Origin: Corticimicrobacter populi
GTDB taxonomy: Bacteria; Pseudomonadota; Gammaproteobacteria; Burkholderiales; Burkholderiaceae_B
Direction of reading: 5' to 3'
Length of the DNA stretch: 64,000 nucleotides
NCBI RefSeq assembly: GCF_003123725.1
Contig: NZ_QETA01000003.1
Location: 124,001 to 188,000 of the forward strand
The notes beneath the pieces are model-generated. The model did not search any database, was not told the origin of the DNA, and saw nothing but the letters and a program-made list of their open reading frames with translations. This document shows, piece by piece, positions 9,678 through 20,676 of this stretch. The translations under genes were made by a program, and so were the position numbers. How positions within the stretch are numbered: the stretch's first letter is position 1; each line of letters begins with the position of its first letter.

Positions 9678-10226
9678 TCAGGAGGCCGCGCTGTCGCCCT
9701 TGCCAGGCGCTTTCTTGCGAGGTGCCAGAACCATGACCATCTGACGACCTTCGAGCTTGGGCATGGCCTCGACCTGTGCCAGTTCGACCAGATCATCACG
9801 CACGCGCTCAAGCACTTTCATGCCGAACTCCTGGTGAGCCATTTCGCGACCGCGAAAACGCAACGTCACCTTGGCCTTGTCACCATCATCGAGGAAGCGC
9901 TTGAGGTTACGCAGTTTGACCTGGTAATCGCCCTCGTCGGTGGCAGGACGGAACTTGACTTCCTTGACCTGGATCACCTTTTGCTTGGAGCGGGCTTCCT
10001 GCTGACGCTTCTGCTCCTGGTAACGGAATTTGCCGTAGTCCATGAGGCGACACACCGGCGGCTCCGCAGTCGGCGCGATCTCTACAAGATCCACTTCATT
10101 CTGTTCGGACAGCCGGAGCGCCTCGACAGTCTTGACGACGCCCAACTGTTCCCCCTCGATACCGATCAGGCGTACCTCGGGGACACGGATCTCACCATTG
10201 ATGCGATGTTTCTTTTCGGTTGCGAT
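9678..10226 (-). CDS. infC: Translation initiation factor IF-3, ATC start
   Basis: The protein has 182 residues if read from the rare start codon ATC at 10226-10224, giving an N-terminus of (M)[19 protein letters not shown] that matches IF-3. The first ATG or GTG-type start (10145) would remove the conserved RINGEIR segment. AGGGAG sits 8 nt upstream of the ATC. IF-3 inspects start codons and represses its own mRNA in E. coli through an AUU start, so a rare start here fits the same feedback. It lies 75 nt after thrS. An internal GGGTAT/ATACCC hairpin lies in that gap. Confidence 0.93.
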   Translation of the reverse strand: MATEKKHRINGEIRVPEVRLIGIEGEQLGVVKTVEALRLSEQNEVDLVEIAPTAEPPVCRLMDYGKFRYQEQKRQQEARSKQKVIQVKEVKFRPATDEGDYQVKLRNLKRFLDDGDKAKVTLRFRGREMAHQEFGMKVLERVRDDLVELAQVEAMPKLEGRQMVMVLAPRKKAPGKGDSAAS

Positions 10227-10301
10227 GTTAACGACTCCCTGAAAAATAAAAGATAAAGCGGGTATCAGACTGCAATACCCTTTCGGCCGATTGTAGCCGA
10301 G

Positions 10302-12236
10302 TTAGGCGCGGTTGCCGCCGCTGGCGACATCCTCTGCCAGGTGCGCCTCGAAAGCCTCCAGCGACATCACGCCCAGATCTCCGCCGCCACGCACACGCAC
10401 TGCCACCTGGCCGGACTGACGCTCCTTGTCACCTACGACCACGATATACGGAATCTTCTGCAGACTGTGTTCGCGCACCTTGTAGGTAATTTTTTCGCTG
10501 CGCACATCAACCTTGACGCGGAAACCCTTTTCTTTCAAGTGCTTGAATACCTGCTCGGCATACTCTGCCGAAGGCTCGGAGATGCAGCAGACTACCGCCT
10601 GCACCGGCGACAGCCAGGTCGGCAGCGCACCACTGTAGTGTTCCAGCAAAATGCCGGTGAAACGCTCCAGCGAACCAAAGAAGGCACGGTGCAGCATCAC
10701 GGGCCGTTCACGCTGTCCGTTTTCCGCAACATACTCGAGCCCGAAGCGCTCGGGCAGGTTGAGGTCGACCTGCAGCGTGCCGCACTGCCAGTCGCGGCCA
10801 ATCGCATCACGCAACACGAACTCCAGCTTGGGGCCATAGAAGGCACCTTCGCCGGGATTCAACTGGTAGCTCAGCCCCATGCCGTCCAGCGCGCTCGACA
10901 GCGCCCCCTCAAGACGATCCCAGAGTTCATCGGATCCGATCCGATTGGCTGGACGGGTCGACAGCTTGATGGTCACGTCATTGAAACCGAACTGGCGATA
11001 AATCCCCAGCGTCAGGTCAATCACGTGGCGACACTCCTCTTCCATCTGACCAGGCGTACAGAAAACGTGCGCATCATCCTGAGTGAAATGACGCACCCGC
11101 ATCAGACCATGCAGCGCTCCCGAAGGCTCGTAGCGGTGCACTTTGCCGAACTCAGCCATGCGCAGCGGCAGATCACGGTAGCTGCGCAGGCCATGGCCGA
11201 ACAGCGATGCCGCACCCGGGCAGTTCATGGGCTTGAGAGCGAAGATGCGTTCATCCTCGGTCTGCGTGGTGAACATGTGGTCGCGGTAGTTGCCCCAGTG
11301 CCCGGAAACTTCCCACAGGCAACGGTCCATGACGTCAGGCGTATTGACCTCGACATAATCCGCCTCGTTGTGACGCTGGCGCATATAGCTGATCAATTGC
11401 TGGAACAGCGTCCAGCCATTAGGATGCCAAAACACGGCTCCCGGTGCCTCTTCCTGGAAGTGAAACAGGTCAAGCTCACGCCCCAGCTTGCGGTGGTCGC
11501 GTTTCTCGGCTTCCTCCAGCATGTGCAGATAGGCATCCTGGTCTTCCTTGGTCGCCCAGGCCGTACCGTAGATCCGCTGCAGCATTTCATTGTTGCTGTC
11601 GCCACGCCAGTAGGCACCGGCCACCTTCATCAGCTTGAACACCTTGAGCTTGCCGGTGGAAGGTACGTGGGGGCCACGACACAGGTCGATGAAATCGCCC
11701 TCGCGATACATGCTCAGCACCTGATCCTCGGGGATCGATTCGATGATCTCGGCCTTGTAGTCCTCGCCGATGCCCTTGAAAAATGCGACGGCATCGTTGC
11801 GGGTCCAGACTTCACGCTGCACCACTTCGTCCTTCTTGGCAAGTTCGTGCATGCGTTTTTCGATCTGCTCCAGATCCTCGGGCGTGAACGGGCGCTCATA
11901 GGCAAAATCGTAGTAGAAACCGTTGTCGATCACCGGGCCGATGGTGACCTGCGCATCAGGGAACAGATCCTTAACCGCATAGGCCAGCAGGTGGGCCGTG
12001 GAGTGACGCAGCACGTCCACACCATCACGGTCCTTGGCGGTGATGATGGCCAGATTCGCATCCTGTTCGATCAAATGGCTGGTATCGACCAGCCGGCTGG
12101 TTCCGTCGGCTCCGGACACGCGCCCGGCAAGGGCGGCTCGCGCCAGGCCCGCACCGATGGATTGCGCCACATCAGCCACGGTCACCGGGCCGGGATACTG
12201 GCGTTGCGAACCATCTGGAAGAGTAATCTGCACCAT
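10302..12236 (-). CDS. thrS: Threonyl-tRNA synthetase
   Basis: The protein has 644 residues. The order is an N-terminal TGS domain ([19 protein letters not shown]), the editing domain with [16 protein letters not shown], the class II core (motif 2 [21 protein letters not shown]; motif 3 [16 protein letters not shown]) and an anticodon-binding domain. It charges tRNA-Thr and clears Ser-tRNA-Thr. The start at 12236 has AGGAAA upstream; the open frame runs further 5' into the leader but homology does not. Cotranscribed with infC. Confidence 0.96.
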   Translation of the reverse strand: MVQITLPDGSQRQYPGPVTVADVAQSIGAGLARAALAGRVSGADGTSRLVDTSHLIEQDANLAIITAKDRDGVDVLRHSTAHLLAYAVKDLFPDAQVTIGPVIDNGFYYDFAYERPFTPEDLEQIEKRMHELAKKDEVVQREVWTRNDAVAFFKGIGEDYKAEIIESIPEDQVLSMYREGDFIDLCRGPHVPSTGKLKVFKLMKVAGAYWRGDSNNEMLQRIYGTAWATKEDQDAYLHMLEEAEKRDHRKLGRELDLFHFQEEAPGAVFWHPNGWTLFQQLISYMRQRHNEADYVEVNTPDVMDRCLWEVSGHWGNYRDHMFTTQTEDERIFALKPMNCPGAASLFGHGLRSYRDLPLRMAEFGKVHRYEPSGALHGLMRVRHFTQDDAHVFCTPGQMEEECRHVIDLTLGIYRQFGFNDVTIKLSTRPANRIGSDELWDRLEGALSSALDGMGLSYQLNPGEGAFYGPKLEFVLRDAIGRDWQCGTLQVDLNLPERFGLEYVAENGQRERPVMLHRAFFGSLERFTGILLEHYSGALPTWLSPVQAVVCCISEPSAEYAEQVFKHLKEKGFRVKVDVRSEKITYKVREHSLQKIPYIVVVGDKERQSGQVAVRVRGGGDLGVMSLEAFEAHLAEDVASGGNRA

Positions 12237-12305
12237 TTTCAAATTTCCTGGGCGTGTCGCCCGCAACAAAAATTCAGCCAATTTCCGACACCCATGCACC
12301 GGAAA

Positions 12306-12330
12306 CGAAAAACGCGGCCTGGGCCGCGTT
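12306..12330 (-). promoter_or_regulatory. Terminator-like hairpin in the thrS leader
   Basis: On the minus strand AACGCGGCC and GGCCGCGTT pair around a tiny loop and run into TTTTTCG, about 70 nt before the thrS ATG. No gene ends just upstream on this strand, so it looks like an attenuator or operator of thrS-infC. A 14-bp palindrome (12398-12411) lies further upstream. I found no Thr-rich leader peptide. Confidence 0.5.
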
Positions 12331-12605
12331 CTGGATCACTTTGTGGAACCCCAGACTTTACATTGCCTGACGACTCACTCCACGACAAACGCGACTAGCG
12401 GGCATGCCCGCAAGTAGTTCGTTGTGTCGTCAGAATGCGCATGGTGTCAGCCAAGAATATCCGGTATCCAAAGGAATCATCATTTCTTTTGATCATACCA
12501 TATGCACAGCTTTAATCGACTATGTTTTGCCAATTGTCAATGCCGATGTGGCGCGACGGGCACACACCTGCAATAATCGTCGATCCTGACCGAGATGAAA
12601 ACGCC

Positions 12606-13676
12606 ATGCCACCTGTCCTGCCTGCCTCCCTGATTGCACGGTCACTGTTGGTTCTGATCCTGCTGGCCGGCGTCTATTTTTTCAGCGGTTTCGTCGTGCC
12701 GGCACTCGCCGCGCTCATCATCGGTTTTGCAAGCTGGCCCCTGTACCAACGCTGGCTACGCGTCTGCCGCGGCAACAACACCCTGGCTGCCAGCGGTGCC
12801 CTGCTGCTGATCTGCGTCGTACTGGTCCTGCCGCTGTCGCTGGCATTGTCCTATGCCATCAAGGAAGCCAGTTCCTTCATTGGCTGGCTGGTCGATGCCA
12901 ACCGCAACGGCGTGGATGTGCCACAGTGGATCACCGATCTGCCGATCATCGGTGCGCGCCTGGCAGCCTATTGGGTCGATCACCTTGGCGAACCCAATGC
13001 TCTGGGCGACTGGGTACAACTACTGAGCGGCCAGCATCTCGGCAATATCTACCGCATGGCGCTCTCGGCCACCGGCAATGTCTTTCACCTGGCGCTAACC
13101 GTCCTGTTCATGCTGATCACGCTGTTCTTTGTCTACAAAGACGGTGCCCACATCGCACGCCAGCTTGATATTCTGGGTGAACGCATCCTGCCGGACCGCT
13201 GGCAGCGTTTTTCGCGCGTCGTGCCGGCCACCATCGGTTCGACTGTCACGGGCATGGGTCTGATCGCCATCGGCGAAGGCGTAGTGCTCGGCATTGCCTA
13301 CTGGTTGGCCGGCGTGCCTTCACCCGTGCTGCTGGGCGTGATTACAGGCTTCATGGCACTGATCCCGGGCGGGGCACCCCTGTCCTTCACGCTGGTATCG
13401 CTTTATCTGGTCGGTTCGGGACACGCCGTGGCTGGGCTGGCCCTGTTTGCCTGGGGGTCGATCGAACTCTTCATCGTAGACAAGACATTGCGTCCTCGTC
13501 TGGTGGGCGGCCCGGTCAAGCTGCCCTTCCTGCCAACATTCTTCGGGCTGGTCGGCGGCGTACAGACCATGGGATTCGTCGGACTATTCGTCGGCCCGGT
13601 CCTGATGGCGCTGCTGGTCGCCATCTGGCGGGAATGGCTGCATCAGGAAACATCTACGCCACCCAAAACCAGCTGA
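12606..13676 (+). CDS. AI-2E family (PerM/YdiK-like) membrane transporter
   Basis: The protein has 356 residues and about 7-8 hydrophobic segments. It has the family layout: an N-terminal pair of helices (LLVLILLAGVYFFSGFVVPA), a central soluble stretch, and a C-terminal block with GVITGFMALIPGGAPLSF and FLPTFFGLVGGVQTMGFVGL. Members include TqsA-like exporters and Na+/H+ antiporters, so the substrate is open. The gene stands alone between thrS and purB; a start at 12606 is preceded by a weak GAG-type site. Confidence 0.8.
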   Translation: MPPVLPASLIARSLLVLILLAGVYFFSGFVVPALAALIIGFASWPLYQRWLRVCRGNNTLAASGALLLICVVLVLPLSLALSYAIKEASSFIGWLVDANRNGVDVPQWITDLPIIGARLAAYWVDHLGEPNALGDWVQLLSGQHLGNIYRMALSATGNVFHLALTVLFMLITLFFVYKDGAHIARQLDILGERILPDRWQRFSRVVPATIGSTVTGMGLIAIGEGVVLGIAYWLAGVPSPVLLGVITGFMALIPGGAPLSFTLVSLYLVGSGHAVAGLALFAWGSIELFIVDKTLRPRLVGGPVKLPFLPTFFGLVGGVQTMGFVGLFVGPVLMALLVAIWREWLHQETSTPPKTS

Positions 13677-13721
13677 CCCAGAACCTCATCAGCAACCTCT
13701 GATTTGCCCAAAAATCAGCGG

Positions 13722-13758
13722 CCACAGACATGCCCGGCGCATCCGGGCATGTCTGTGG
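13722..13758. terminator. 16-bp perfect hairpin between perM-like gene and purB
   Basis: CCACAGACATGCCCGG and its exact complement are separated by 5 nt. It lies between convergent stops. There is no T-run on either side, so it is a structural barrier or Rho-assisted stop rather than a textbook terminator. Confidence 0.6.
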
Positions 13759-13765
13759 CAATCTC

Positions 13766-15220
<1,455 letters not shown>

Positions 15221-15299
15221 TTGCGCCCCGCATGCCCCTTCGGACTTGTCAATTCGAATTAATTTGGTGTGGCATTGAGACACGCTATCAAGATCCTCC

Positions 15300-15308
15300 T
15301 GCTATACT
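15300..15308 (+). promoter_or_regulatory. Candidate extended -10 promoter of the GST gene
   Basis: TGCTATACT lies 31 nt upstream of the GST start codon. A TTGAGA at 15275 is too far (22-bp spacer), so the promoter would rely on the extended -10. Confidence 0.45.
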
Positions 15309-15339
15309 TCGCGCGCCTTCCGTTTTTATGATGTGTGCC

Positions 15340-15957
15340 ATGAAACTGCTTGGTTCGCTTACCAGCCCTTTCGTCCGCAAGGTGCGGATCGTAATGGCGG
15401 ACAAGAAACTCGACTACCAGTTCGAGCTGGAAGACGTATGGTCCGCCGACAGCGCCATCCAGCAATTCAATCCACTGGGCAAGGTGCCCTGCCTGGTCAT
15501 GGAAGACGGTACCGCGCTGTTCGATTCGCGCGTGATCGTCGAGTACCTCGATACCCTGTCTCCGGTCAGCCGGCTGATCCCGGCCTCCGGACGTGATCGC
15601 GCCCAGGTCAAATGCTGGGAAGCATTGGCCGATGGACTGCAGGAAGCGGCCGTCGCCATCCTTGTCGAGCAGACCCAGCGCACCTCGCGCCAACGCAGCG
15701 CCAGCTGGATCACGCGCCAGCAGGCCAAGATCGATGCCGCGCTCGATGCCATGGAAAAAGACCTCGGTGAACTGAGCTTCTGCACCGGTATCAGCTATAC
15801 CCTGGCCGATGTCGCCGTCGGCTGCGCCCTTGGCTATCTCGACTTCCGTTTCCCCGAGCTTGACTGGCGCCAGAACCGCCCCGCCCTGTCGCGCCTTTAC
15901 GACAAGCTGCTGACACGCAGTTCTTTCAGCGACACCACACCGCCGCCTGCGGTCTGA
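15340..15957 (+). CDS. Glutathione S-transferase family protein
   Basis: The protein has 205 residues. The thioredoxin-like N-terminal half (MKLLGSLTSPFVRKVRIVMA, then NPLGKVPCLVMEDG and DSRVIVEYLD for glutathione binding) is followed by an all-alpha domain with the LADVAVGCALGYLDFRFPEL motif. The Ser9-Pro10-Phe11 context is typical of bacterial GSTs resembling YibF. The physiological substrate is unknown. Two in-frame ATG codons lie just upstream (15328, 15331); homology favours 15340. Confidence 0.88.
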   Translation: MKLLGSLTSPFVRKVRIVMADKKLDYQFELEDVWSADSAIQQFNPLGKVPCLVMEDGTALFDSRVIVEYLDTLSPVSRLIPASGRDRAQVKCWEALADGLQEAAVAILVEQTQRTSRQRSASWITRQQAKIDAALDAMEKDLGELSFCTGISYTLADVAVGCALGYLDFRFPELDWRQNRPALSRLYDKLLTRSSFSDTTPPPAV

Positions 15958-16021
15958 AACACACGACACGAACTGCCGGCTGCGCACCTGCAGGTCGACG
16001 CGCAGCCGGGCAGCCCGAATA

Positions 16022-16063
16022 AAACTGGCCCAGGCGGCGGTATCCTGCCGCTTGGGCCAGTTT
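16022..16063. terminator. Bidirectional terminator between GST and mnmA
   Basis: A 17-bp stem with one wobble (AAACTGGCCCAGGCGGC and its partner) lies between the two convergent genes, with short A/T runs on both sides. Confidence 0.8.
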
Positions 16064-16083
16064 ATTCAGACCACCGATGTTTA

Positions 16084-17208
16084 TTACTCGATGATTCCGC
16101 CCCCCAGGCAGATGTCGCCGTCATACAGCACGGCCGACTGCCCTGGCGTAACCGCCCACTGAGCCTCATCGAACGACAGCGAGAACGCACCACCCGACTC
16201 AACCGCCAGAGGCTGCAACATGCATGCTGCATCAGCCTGGCGATAGCGCGTCTTGGCAGCATAGCGTCCGGATACGGGCATGTGCCCGGCAACCCAGCTG
16301 ACCTGCCCGGCCTGCAAGGTATGCGTTTGCAGCCAGGGATGATCATGTCCCTGCGCCACATACAGCACATTGTGCTGCATATCCTTGCGCACCACATACC
16401 AGGCATCGGCCGTGCCATCGGCCGCCTGCCGTCCCTTGATGCCGCCTACCCCCAGCCCCTTGCGCTGGCCGAGCGTGTAGAACGACAGCCCGACGTGCTC
16501 GCCAACCTGCTGGCCATCCGGGGTCAGCATTGGTCCGGGTGCGGTCTGCAGATAGCGTGACAGGAATTCGCGAAAGGGCCGCTCGCCAATGAAGCAGATC
16601 CCGGTGGAATCTTTCTTGGCCGCGTTGGGCAGTCCGATTTCGCGTGCCAGCCTGCGCACTTCAGTCTTTTCGATTTCCCCCAGCGGAAACAGGGTGCGCG
16701 ACAGCTGCGCCTGATTCAGTCGATGCAGGAAATAACTCTGGTCCTTGGAGGCATCGAGCGCCTTGAGCAACTGATGCTGCACGCCGCCATCCACCTCCAC
16801 CGCACGCACCCGGGCATAGTGACCCGTGGCGATCAGGTCGGCTCCCAGTGTCATGGCATGATCAAGGAACGCCTTGAACTTGATCTCGGCATTGCACAGC
16901 ACGTCCGGATTCGGCGTACGGCCTGCCGAATATTCACGCAGGAATTCGGCGAACACGCGTTCCTTGTACTCCGCCGCGAAATTGACTGCTTCGATATCCA
17001 CCCCGACCAGATCGGCCACGCTCGCCGCATCAAGCCAATCCTGGCGCGATGAGCAGTATTCGCTATCGTCGTCATCTTCCCAGTTCTTCATGAACAGACC
17101 GATGACTTCGTAGCCCTGCTGCTTGAGCAGCCAGGCCGCAACCGACGAGTCGACCCCGCCGGACATTCCGATCACCACCCTGCCTTTGCTGCGTGCCTGT
17201 GTCTTCAT
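16084..17208 (-). CDS. mnmA: tRNA 2-thiouridine synthase MnmA
   Basis: The protein has 374 residues. It has the PP-loop [18 protein letters not shown], the catalytic Cys pair ([12 protein letters not shown] and DSTGICFIG) and the ATGHYARV motif. It thiolates U34 of tRNA-Lys, -Glu and -Gln using sulfur that ultimately comes from IscS, which is encoded 7 kb away. A GTG at 17217 just after the preceding stop is an alternative start. Confidence 0.95.
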   Translation of the reverse strand: MKTQARSKGRVVIGMSGGVDSSVAAWLLKQQGYEVIGLFMKNWEDDDDSEYCSSRQDWLDAASVADLVGVDIEAVNFAAEYKERVFAEFLREYSAGRTPNPDVLCNAEIKFKAFLDHAMTLGADLIATGHYARVRAVEVDGGVQHQLLKALDASKDQSYFLHRLNQAQLSRTLFPLGEIEKTEVRRLAREIGLPNAAKKDSTGICFIGERPFREFLSRYLQTAPGPMLTPDGQQVGEHVGLSFYTLGQRKGLGVGGIKGRQAADGTADAWYVVRKDMQHNVLYVAQGHDHPWLQTHTLQAGQVSWVAGHMPVSGRYAAKTRYRQADAACMLQPLAVESGGAFSLSFDEAQWAVTPGQSAVLYDGDICLGGGIIE

Positions 17209-17217
17209 GTGCGGCAC

Positions 17218-18621
17218 TCAGACGATCTTGCCGGGATTGAGCAGGTTATCGGGATCGAACGCCAGTTTGAGGCTGCGCATGAGTTCCAGCGCAGCCGGAT
17301 CGAATTCGTCCTGCATGAACTGCATCTTGTGCATGCCGATGCCATGCTCGCCCGTGCAGGTACCGCCGACCTCGATGGCCTGGCGCACGATCGCATGGTT
17401 GATTTCCTCGGACAGCTTCCACTCGGCAGTATCTTCCGGGTCGAGCAACATCAGGACATGATAGTTGCCATCGCCGACATGGCCGACGATGGTATAGGGA
17501 AACGGAGCCTGCTCCAGCAGACGGGCTGCCGCACCGACCGAATCGGCCAGACGCGAGATCGGCACGCAGACATCGGTCGTGCTGGAACGACAGCCCGGAC
17601 GCGACTGCACGCCCGCAAAATAGGCATTGTGCCGTGCTGTCCACAGGCGACTGCGGTCTTCGGGCCTTTCGGCCCATTCGAAGTCATGACCGCCATGCTC
17701 GCGTGCCAGGTCCTGCACCACCTCGGCCTGCTCCTTGACGCCCTCGGGGCTGCCATGGAATTCGAACAACAGCATGGGGCTTTCGCGCAGGGACAGCTTG
17801 CTGTACTGGTTGACCGTGCGCACGGCATTGGCATCCATGAATTCGACGCGCGCCACCGGCACACCCATCTGGATGGTATCGATCACGCACTTGACCGCGC
17901 TGTCGAGCGTATCGAAGGTACAGATTGCCGCCGACACGGCTTCGGGCTGGGGATAAAGACGCACCGTGACCTCGGTGATGATGCCCAGGGTGCCCTCACT
18001 GCCCACGAAGATGCGGGTCAGATCATAGCCGGCAGACGACTTGCGGGCTCGTCCGGTGGTGCGCAGTACTCGCCCATCCGCCGTCACGACCGTCAGGTTC
18101 ACGACATTTTCACGCATGGTGCCGTAGCGCACCGCGTTGGTCCCGGACGCCCGCGTTGCCGCCATCCCCCCCAGGCTCGCATCGGCACCTGGATCGATCG
18201 GAAAGAAGAGGCCAGTATCACGAATCTCTTCATTGAGCTGCTTGCGCGTAACACCCGCCTGCACGGTCGCCGTAAGATCCTCGGCATTGACCGAAACAAT
18301 CCGGTTCAGGCCCTGCAGGTTGAGTGTCACTCCCCCCTGAATCGCCAGAAAGTGTCCCTCCAGCGAAGATCCGGCACCGTAGGGAATCAGGGGCACCTTG
18401 TATTGGCTACACAGTTTGGCAACCAGCACGACATCTTCGGTCGACTCGGCAAAGATGACGACATCGGGTGGCGTCACCGGGTACGGGGACTCATCACGGC
18501 CGTGATGCTCAAGGACGGCATCGGCCTGCGAGCAACGCGTGCCGAAATGACTGGCGAGCACGTCCAGCAGTTCCTGGGGAACGGGGCGGCGCACGGCCGC
18601 GTGGGTGTCTGACAGGTTCAT
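17218..18621 (-). CDS. FAD-linked oxidase, D-lactate dehydrogenase/GlcD family
   Basis: The protein has 467 residues. The PCMH-type FAD domain shows VPLIPYGAGSSLEGH and the DPGADASLGGMAATRASG loop; the C-terminal cap has IVGHVGDGNYHVLMLLDPED, with the metal-binding histidines of the 2-hydroxyacid oxidases, and GGTCTGEHGIGMHK. The best match is a D-lactate dehydrogenase (cytochrome) or glycolate oxidase subunit; no glcE or glcF is adjacent. It lies 10 nt before mnmA in the same direction. A GTG at 18633 is an alternative start. Confidence 0.85.
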   Translation of the reverse strand: MNLSDTHAAVRRPVPQELLDVLASHFGTRCSQADAVLEHHGRDESPYPVTPPDVVIFAESTEDVVLVAKLCSQYKVPLIPYGAGSSLEGHFLAIQGGVTLNLQGLNRIVSVNAEDLTATVQAGVTRKQLNEEIRDTGLFFPIDPGADASLGGMAATRASGTNAVRYGTMRENVVNLTVVTADGRVLRTTGRARKSSAGYDLTRIFVGSEGTLGIITEVTVRLYPQPEAVSAAICTFDTLDSAVKCVIDTIQMGVPVARVEFMDANAVRTVNQYSKLSLRESPMLLFEFHGSPEGVKEQAEVVQDLAREHGGHDFEWAERPEDRSRLWTARHNAYFAGVQSRPGCRSSTTDVCVPISRLADSVGAAARLLEQAPFPYTIVGHVGDGNYHVLMLLDPEDTAEWKLSEEINHAIVRQAIEVGGTCTGEHGIGMHKMQFMQDEFDPAALELMRSLKLAFDPDNLLNPGKIV

Positions 18622-18793
18622 GGGTCTGTGCACGGACGCGCTGTAGAGACAACGTCCGATTATGGCGATGAAGAATAATCCGACAGTTTAATGCCTGCTG
18701 CCATGCTTGTCGCAGGCCCGGTGTACCCAGAGTGCAGTTCCGGTCAGAAACGACACCGGATTGCAATATGGGCCACCGCCAGGCCGAGTCAAA

Positions 18794-19870
18794 TCACTTG
18801 CCGGCGCTGGTCACGCGATTGCGCCGCTCCCGGACAGCGGCAGCGAGGCTTTCCAGCACCGCGACCGAGGTATCCCAGTCGATGCAGCCATCGGTGATGC
18901 TCTGCCCATAGGTCAGCGACTGCCCGGGGGTTTGGTCCTGGCGGCCGGCCACCAGGTGGCTTTCAACCATCAGACCGATAATGCGGGTATCGCCACCAGC
19001 GACCTGAGCCGCCACATCGGCAGTGACAATCGGCTGGTTCTCGGGTTTTTTGCTGCTGTTGGCATGACTGACGTCGATCATCACACGCTGCGCCAGACCG
19101 GACTTGGCCATATCCTTGCAGGCCGCTTCCACACTGGCTGCATCGTAATTGGGCTGCTTGTCGCCACCGCGCAGGATGAGATGACAGTCCTCGTTGCCTC
19201 CGGTCGACACGATCGCGGAATGTCCGCCCTTGGTGACGGACAGGAAGTGGTGCGGCTGCGAGGCAGCCTTGATCGCATCGACGGCAATCTTGACCCCCCC
19301 GTTGGTCCCATTCTTGAAGCCGACCGGACACGACAGGCCCGACGCCAGTTCACGATGTACCTGGCTTTCGGTGGTACGTGCACCAATGGCCCCCCAGGCC
19401 ACCAGATCGGCAATGTACTGCGGGGTAATCATGTCCAGAAACTCGCAGCCCGCCGGCATGCCCAGCTCATTGATTTCCAGCAACAGTTCGCGTGCCACAC
19501 GCAGACCCTTGTTGATATTGAAACTGCCGTCCAGATCGGGATCGTTGATCAGGCCTTTCCAACCAACCGTGGTACGCGGTTTTTCGAAATAGACACGCAT
19601 GACGATTTCCAGCTCGCTTCCCAGACGCTCACGTACCGCAATCAGCCGTCGGGCATATTCCAGCGCAGCCTGCGTATCGTGAATCGAGCATGGTCCGATT
19701 ACCACCGCCAGGCGATCATCCATGCCATGCAGGATGCGATGCAGTTCCTGGCGCGACTTGTGGACTACGGTCGAGGCCCTCATGCTGCAGGGAAACTCGC
19801 GCATCACATGCGCGGGCGGTGCCAGCTCTTTGATTTCACGGATTCGAATATCGTCGGTATTGTGCAACAC
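18794..19870 (-). CDS. aroG: 3-deoxy-7-phosphoheptulonate synthase (DAHP synthase, type I)
   Basis: The protein has 358 residues from a GTG start at 19870, chosen because CAGGAG lies 6 nt upstream and the product then begins (M)LHNTDDIRIREIKEL like the family; an ATG at 19915 would add a non-homologous stretch. Motifs are RLAVVIGPCSIHD, KPRTTVGWKGLINDP, FKNGTNGG and VMIDVSHANSSKKP. It condenses PEP and erythrose 4-phosphate, the first step to aromatic amino acids. Enzymes of this family are often feedback-inhibited. Transcription is preceded by the leader-peptide/terminator arrangement at 19941-20077. Confidence 0.94.
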   Translation of the reverse strand: MLHNTDDIRIREIKELAPPAHVMREFPCSMRASTVVHKSRQELHRILHGMDDRLAVVIGPCSIHDTQAALEYARRLIAVRERLGSELEIVMRVYFEKPRTTVGWKGLINDPDLDGSFNINKGLRVARELLLEINELGMPAGCEFLDMITPQYIADLVAWGAIGARTTESQVHRELASGLSCPVGFKNGTNGGVKIAVDAIKAASQPHHFLSVTKGGHSAIVSTGGNEDCHLILRGGDKQPNYDAASVEAACKDMAKSGLAQRVMIDVSHANSSKKPENQPIVTADVAAQVAGGDTRIIGLMVESHLVAGRQDQTPGQSLTYGQSITDGCIDWDTSVAVLESLAAAVRERRNRVTSAGK

Positions 19871-19940
19871 GAAAAACTCCTGGTAGGGTCGGCACATCGA
19901 GTGCCTGCTTGTCATACCCCGTACCGTCGGTCTGGCGGCA

Positions 19941-19970
19941 CAAAAAAAGCCGCCAGTGCTGGCGGCTTTT
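19941..19970 (-). terminator. Attenuator terminator in the aroG leader
   Basis: On the minus strand AAAAGCCGCCAG pairs with CTGGCGGCTTTT followed by more Ts. Its 5' arm (CCGCCAGC) can instead pair with GCTGGCGG at 20024-20017 inside the leader ORF, giving an antiterminator. It may also terminate readthrough from the isc operon. Confidence 0.75.
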
Positions 19971-19987
19971 CGAGGAAACTTGAACTA

Positions 19988-20077
19988 TCAGTTCGAGTAA
20001 GGCGTATCCCTTCCCTCCGCCAGCGGCATTGGAAATCCAAAAAAATAAAAATAAAAGGATACGCGGTTCGAAATCAT
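19988..20077 (-). CDS. Phe/Tyr-rich leader peptide of aroG (29 codons)
   Basis: A short ORF from ATG at 20077 to TGA at 19990-19988 encodes 29 residues, including the run SFYFYFFGFP (five Phe and two Tyr in eight codons). It lies 117 nt upstream of the aroG start and just before a terminator whose 5' arm can pair with bases inside the ORF. This is the layout of ribosome-mediated attenuation: stalling at scarce Phe-tRNA or Tyr-tRNA would free the antiterminator. The ribosome binding site is weak (GGTAG). It was found by reading the leader, not by homology. Confidence 0.7.
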   Translation of the reverse strand: MISNRVSFYFYFFGFPMPLAEGRDTPYSN

Positions 20078-20123
20078 GAAAACATGCTACCAGCATCGAC
20101 GCATCTGCGCAAATCGGTCACGC

Positions 20124-20318
20124 TCAATCCGACTCTTCGATCCACAGCATCTGGATCGCTTCCAGGATTTTCTCATTGCTGCGGTCCGGCACATCATCAA
20201 AATCCGGCAACTCAGTCACCCAGCGATGCAGGTCGGTAAAGCGGATAGTGCGCGGATCCACATCGGGATGGGCATCCACCAGAGCAAAGGCAATCTCTTG
20301 GCTATCGGTCCATTTCAT
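20124..20318 (-). CDS. iscX: IscX, Fe-S assembly modulator
   Basis: The protein has 64 residues: [19 protein letters not shown] at the start and the acidic [20 protein letters not shown] core typical of IscX (YfhJ). It binds IscS and iron and tunes the cysteine desulfurase. It is the last gene of the isc operon, 12 nt after fdx. Confidence 0.92.
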   Translation of the reverse strand: MKWTDSQEIAFALVDAHPDVDPRTIRFTDLHRWVTELPDFDDVPDRSNEKILEAIQMLWIEESD

Positions 20319-20330
20319 GATCCGCCCTCC

Positions 20331-20672
20331 TCAGTGATTTTCCTTGGCATGGTTGATGGTATAGCGCGGGATTTCGACAATCAGGTCTTCCGAGCCGATC
20401 TTGGCCTGGCAGGACAGCCGCGAAGTCGGCTCCAGCCCCCAGGCACGATCCAGCATATCCTCTTCGGTATCACTGGCCTCATCGAGAGAATCGAAACCCT
20501 CGCGAACCACCACGTGGCAGGTTGTGCAGGCACAGGAAAGCTCGCAAGCGTGCTCGACCTCGATATCGTGGTCAAGCAGCACACGGCATACCGAAACCCC
20601 TGCGGGCGCGTCTTCGATCACGGCACCGTCCGGGCAGAAATCGGGATGGGGCAATACAGTCAGCTTGGGCAT
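20331..20672 (-). CDS. fdx: ISC-type 2Fe-2S ferredoxin
   Basis: The protein has 113 residues. The four cluster ligands are seen in HACELSCACTTCHVVV (C-x5-C-x2-C) and SRLSCQAKI. Isc ferredoxin supplies electrons for cluster assembly on IscU. The start at 20672 gives the family N-terminus MPKLTVLPH and lies 4 nt after the hscA stop. Confidence 0.95.
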   Translation of the reverse strand: MPKLTVLPHPDFCPDGAVIEDAPAGVSVCRVLLDHDIEVEHACELSCACTTCHVVVREGFDSLDEASDTEEDMLDRAWGLEPTSRLSCQAKIGSEDLIVEIPRYTINHAKENH

Positions 20673-20676
20673 AGTA

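Noticed and set aside
10341-12398. 685-codon open frame opposite thrS
   Set aside because: It is the exact antisense of a clear thrS with biased third positions; the translation has no recognisable domain and many His/Arg/Gln, typical of shadow frames.
17209-18612. 467-codon open frame opposite the FAD-linked oxidase
   Set aside because: Shadow of a well-supported gene, codon pattern of the complementary strand.
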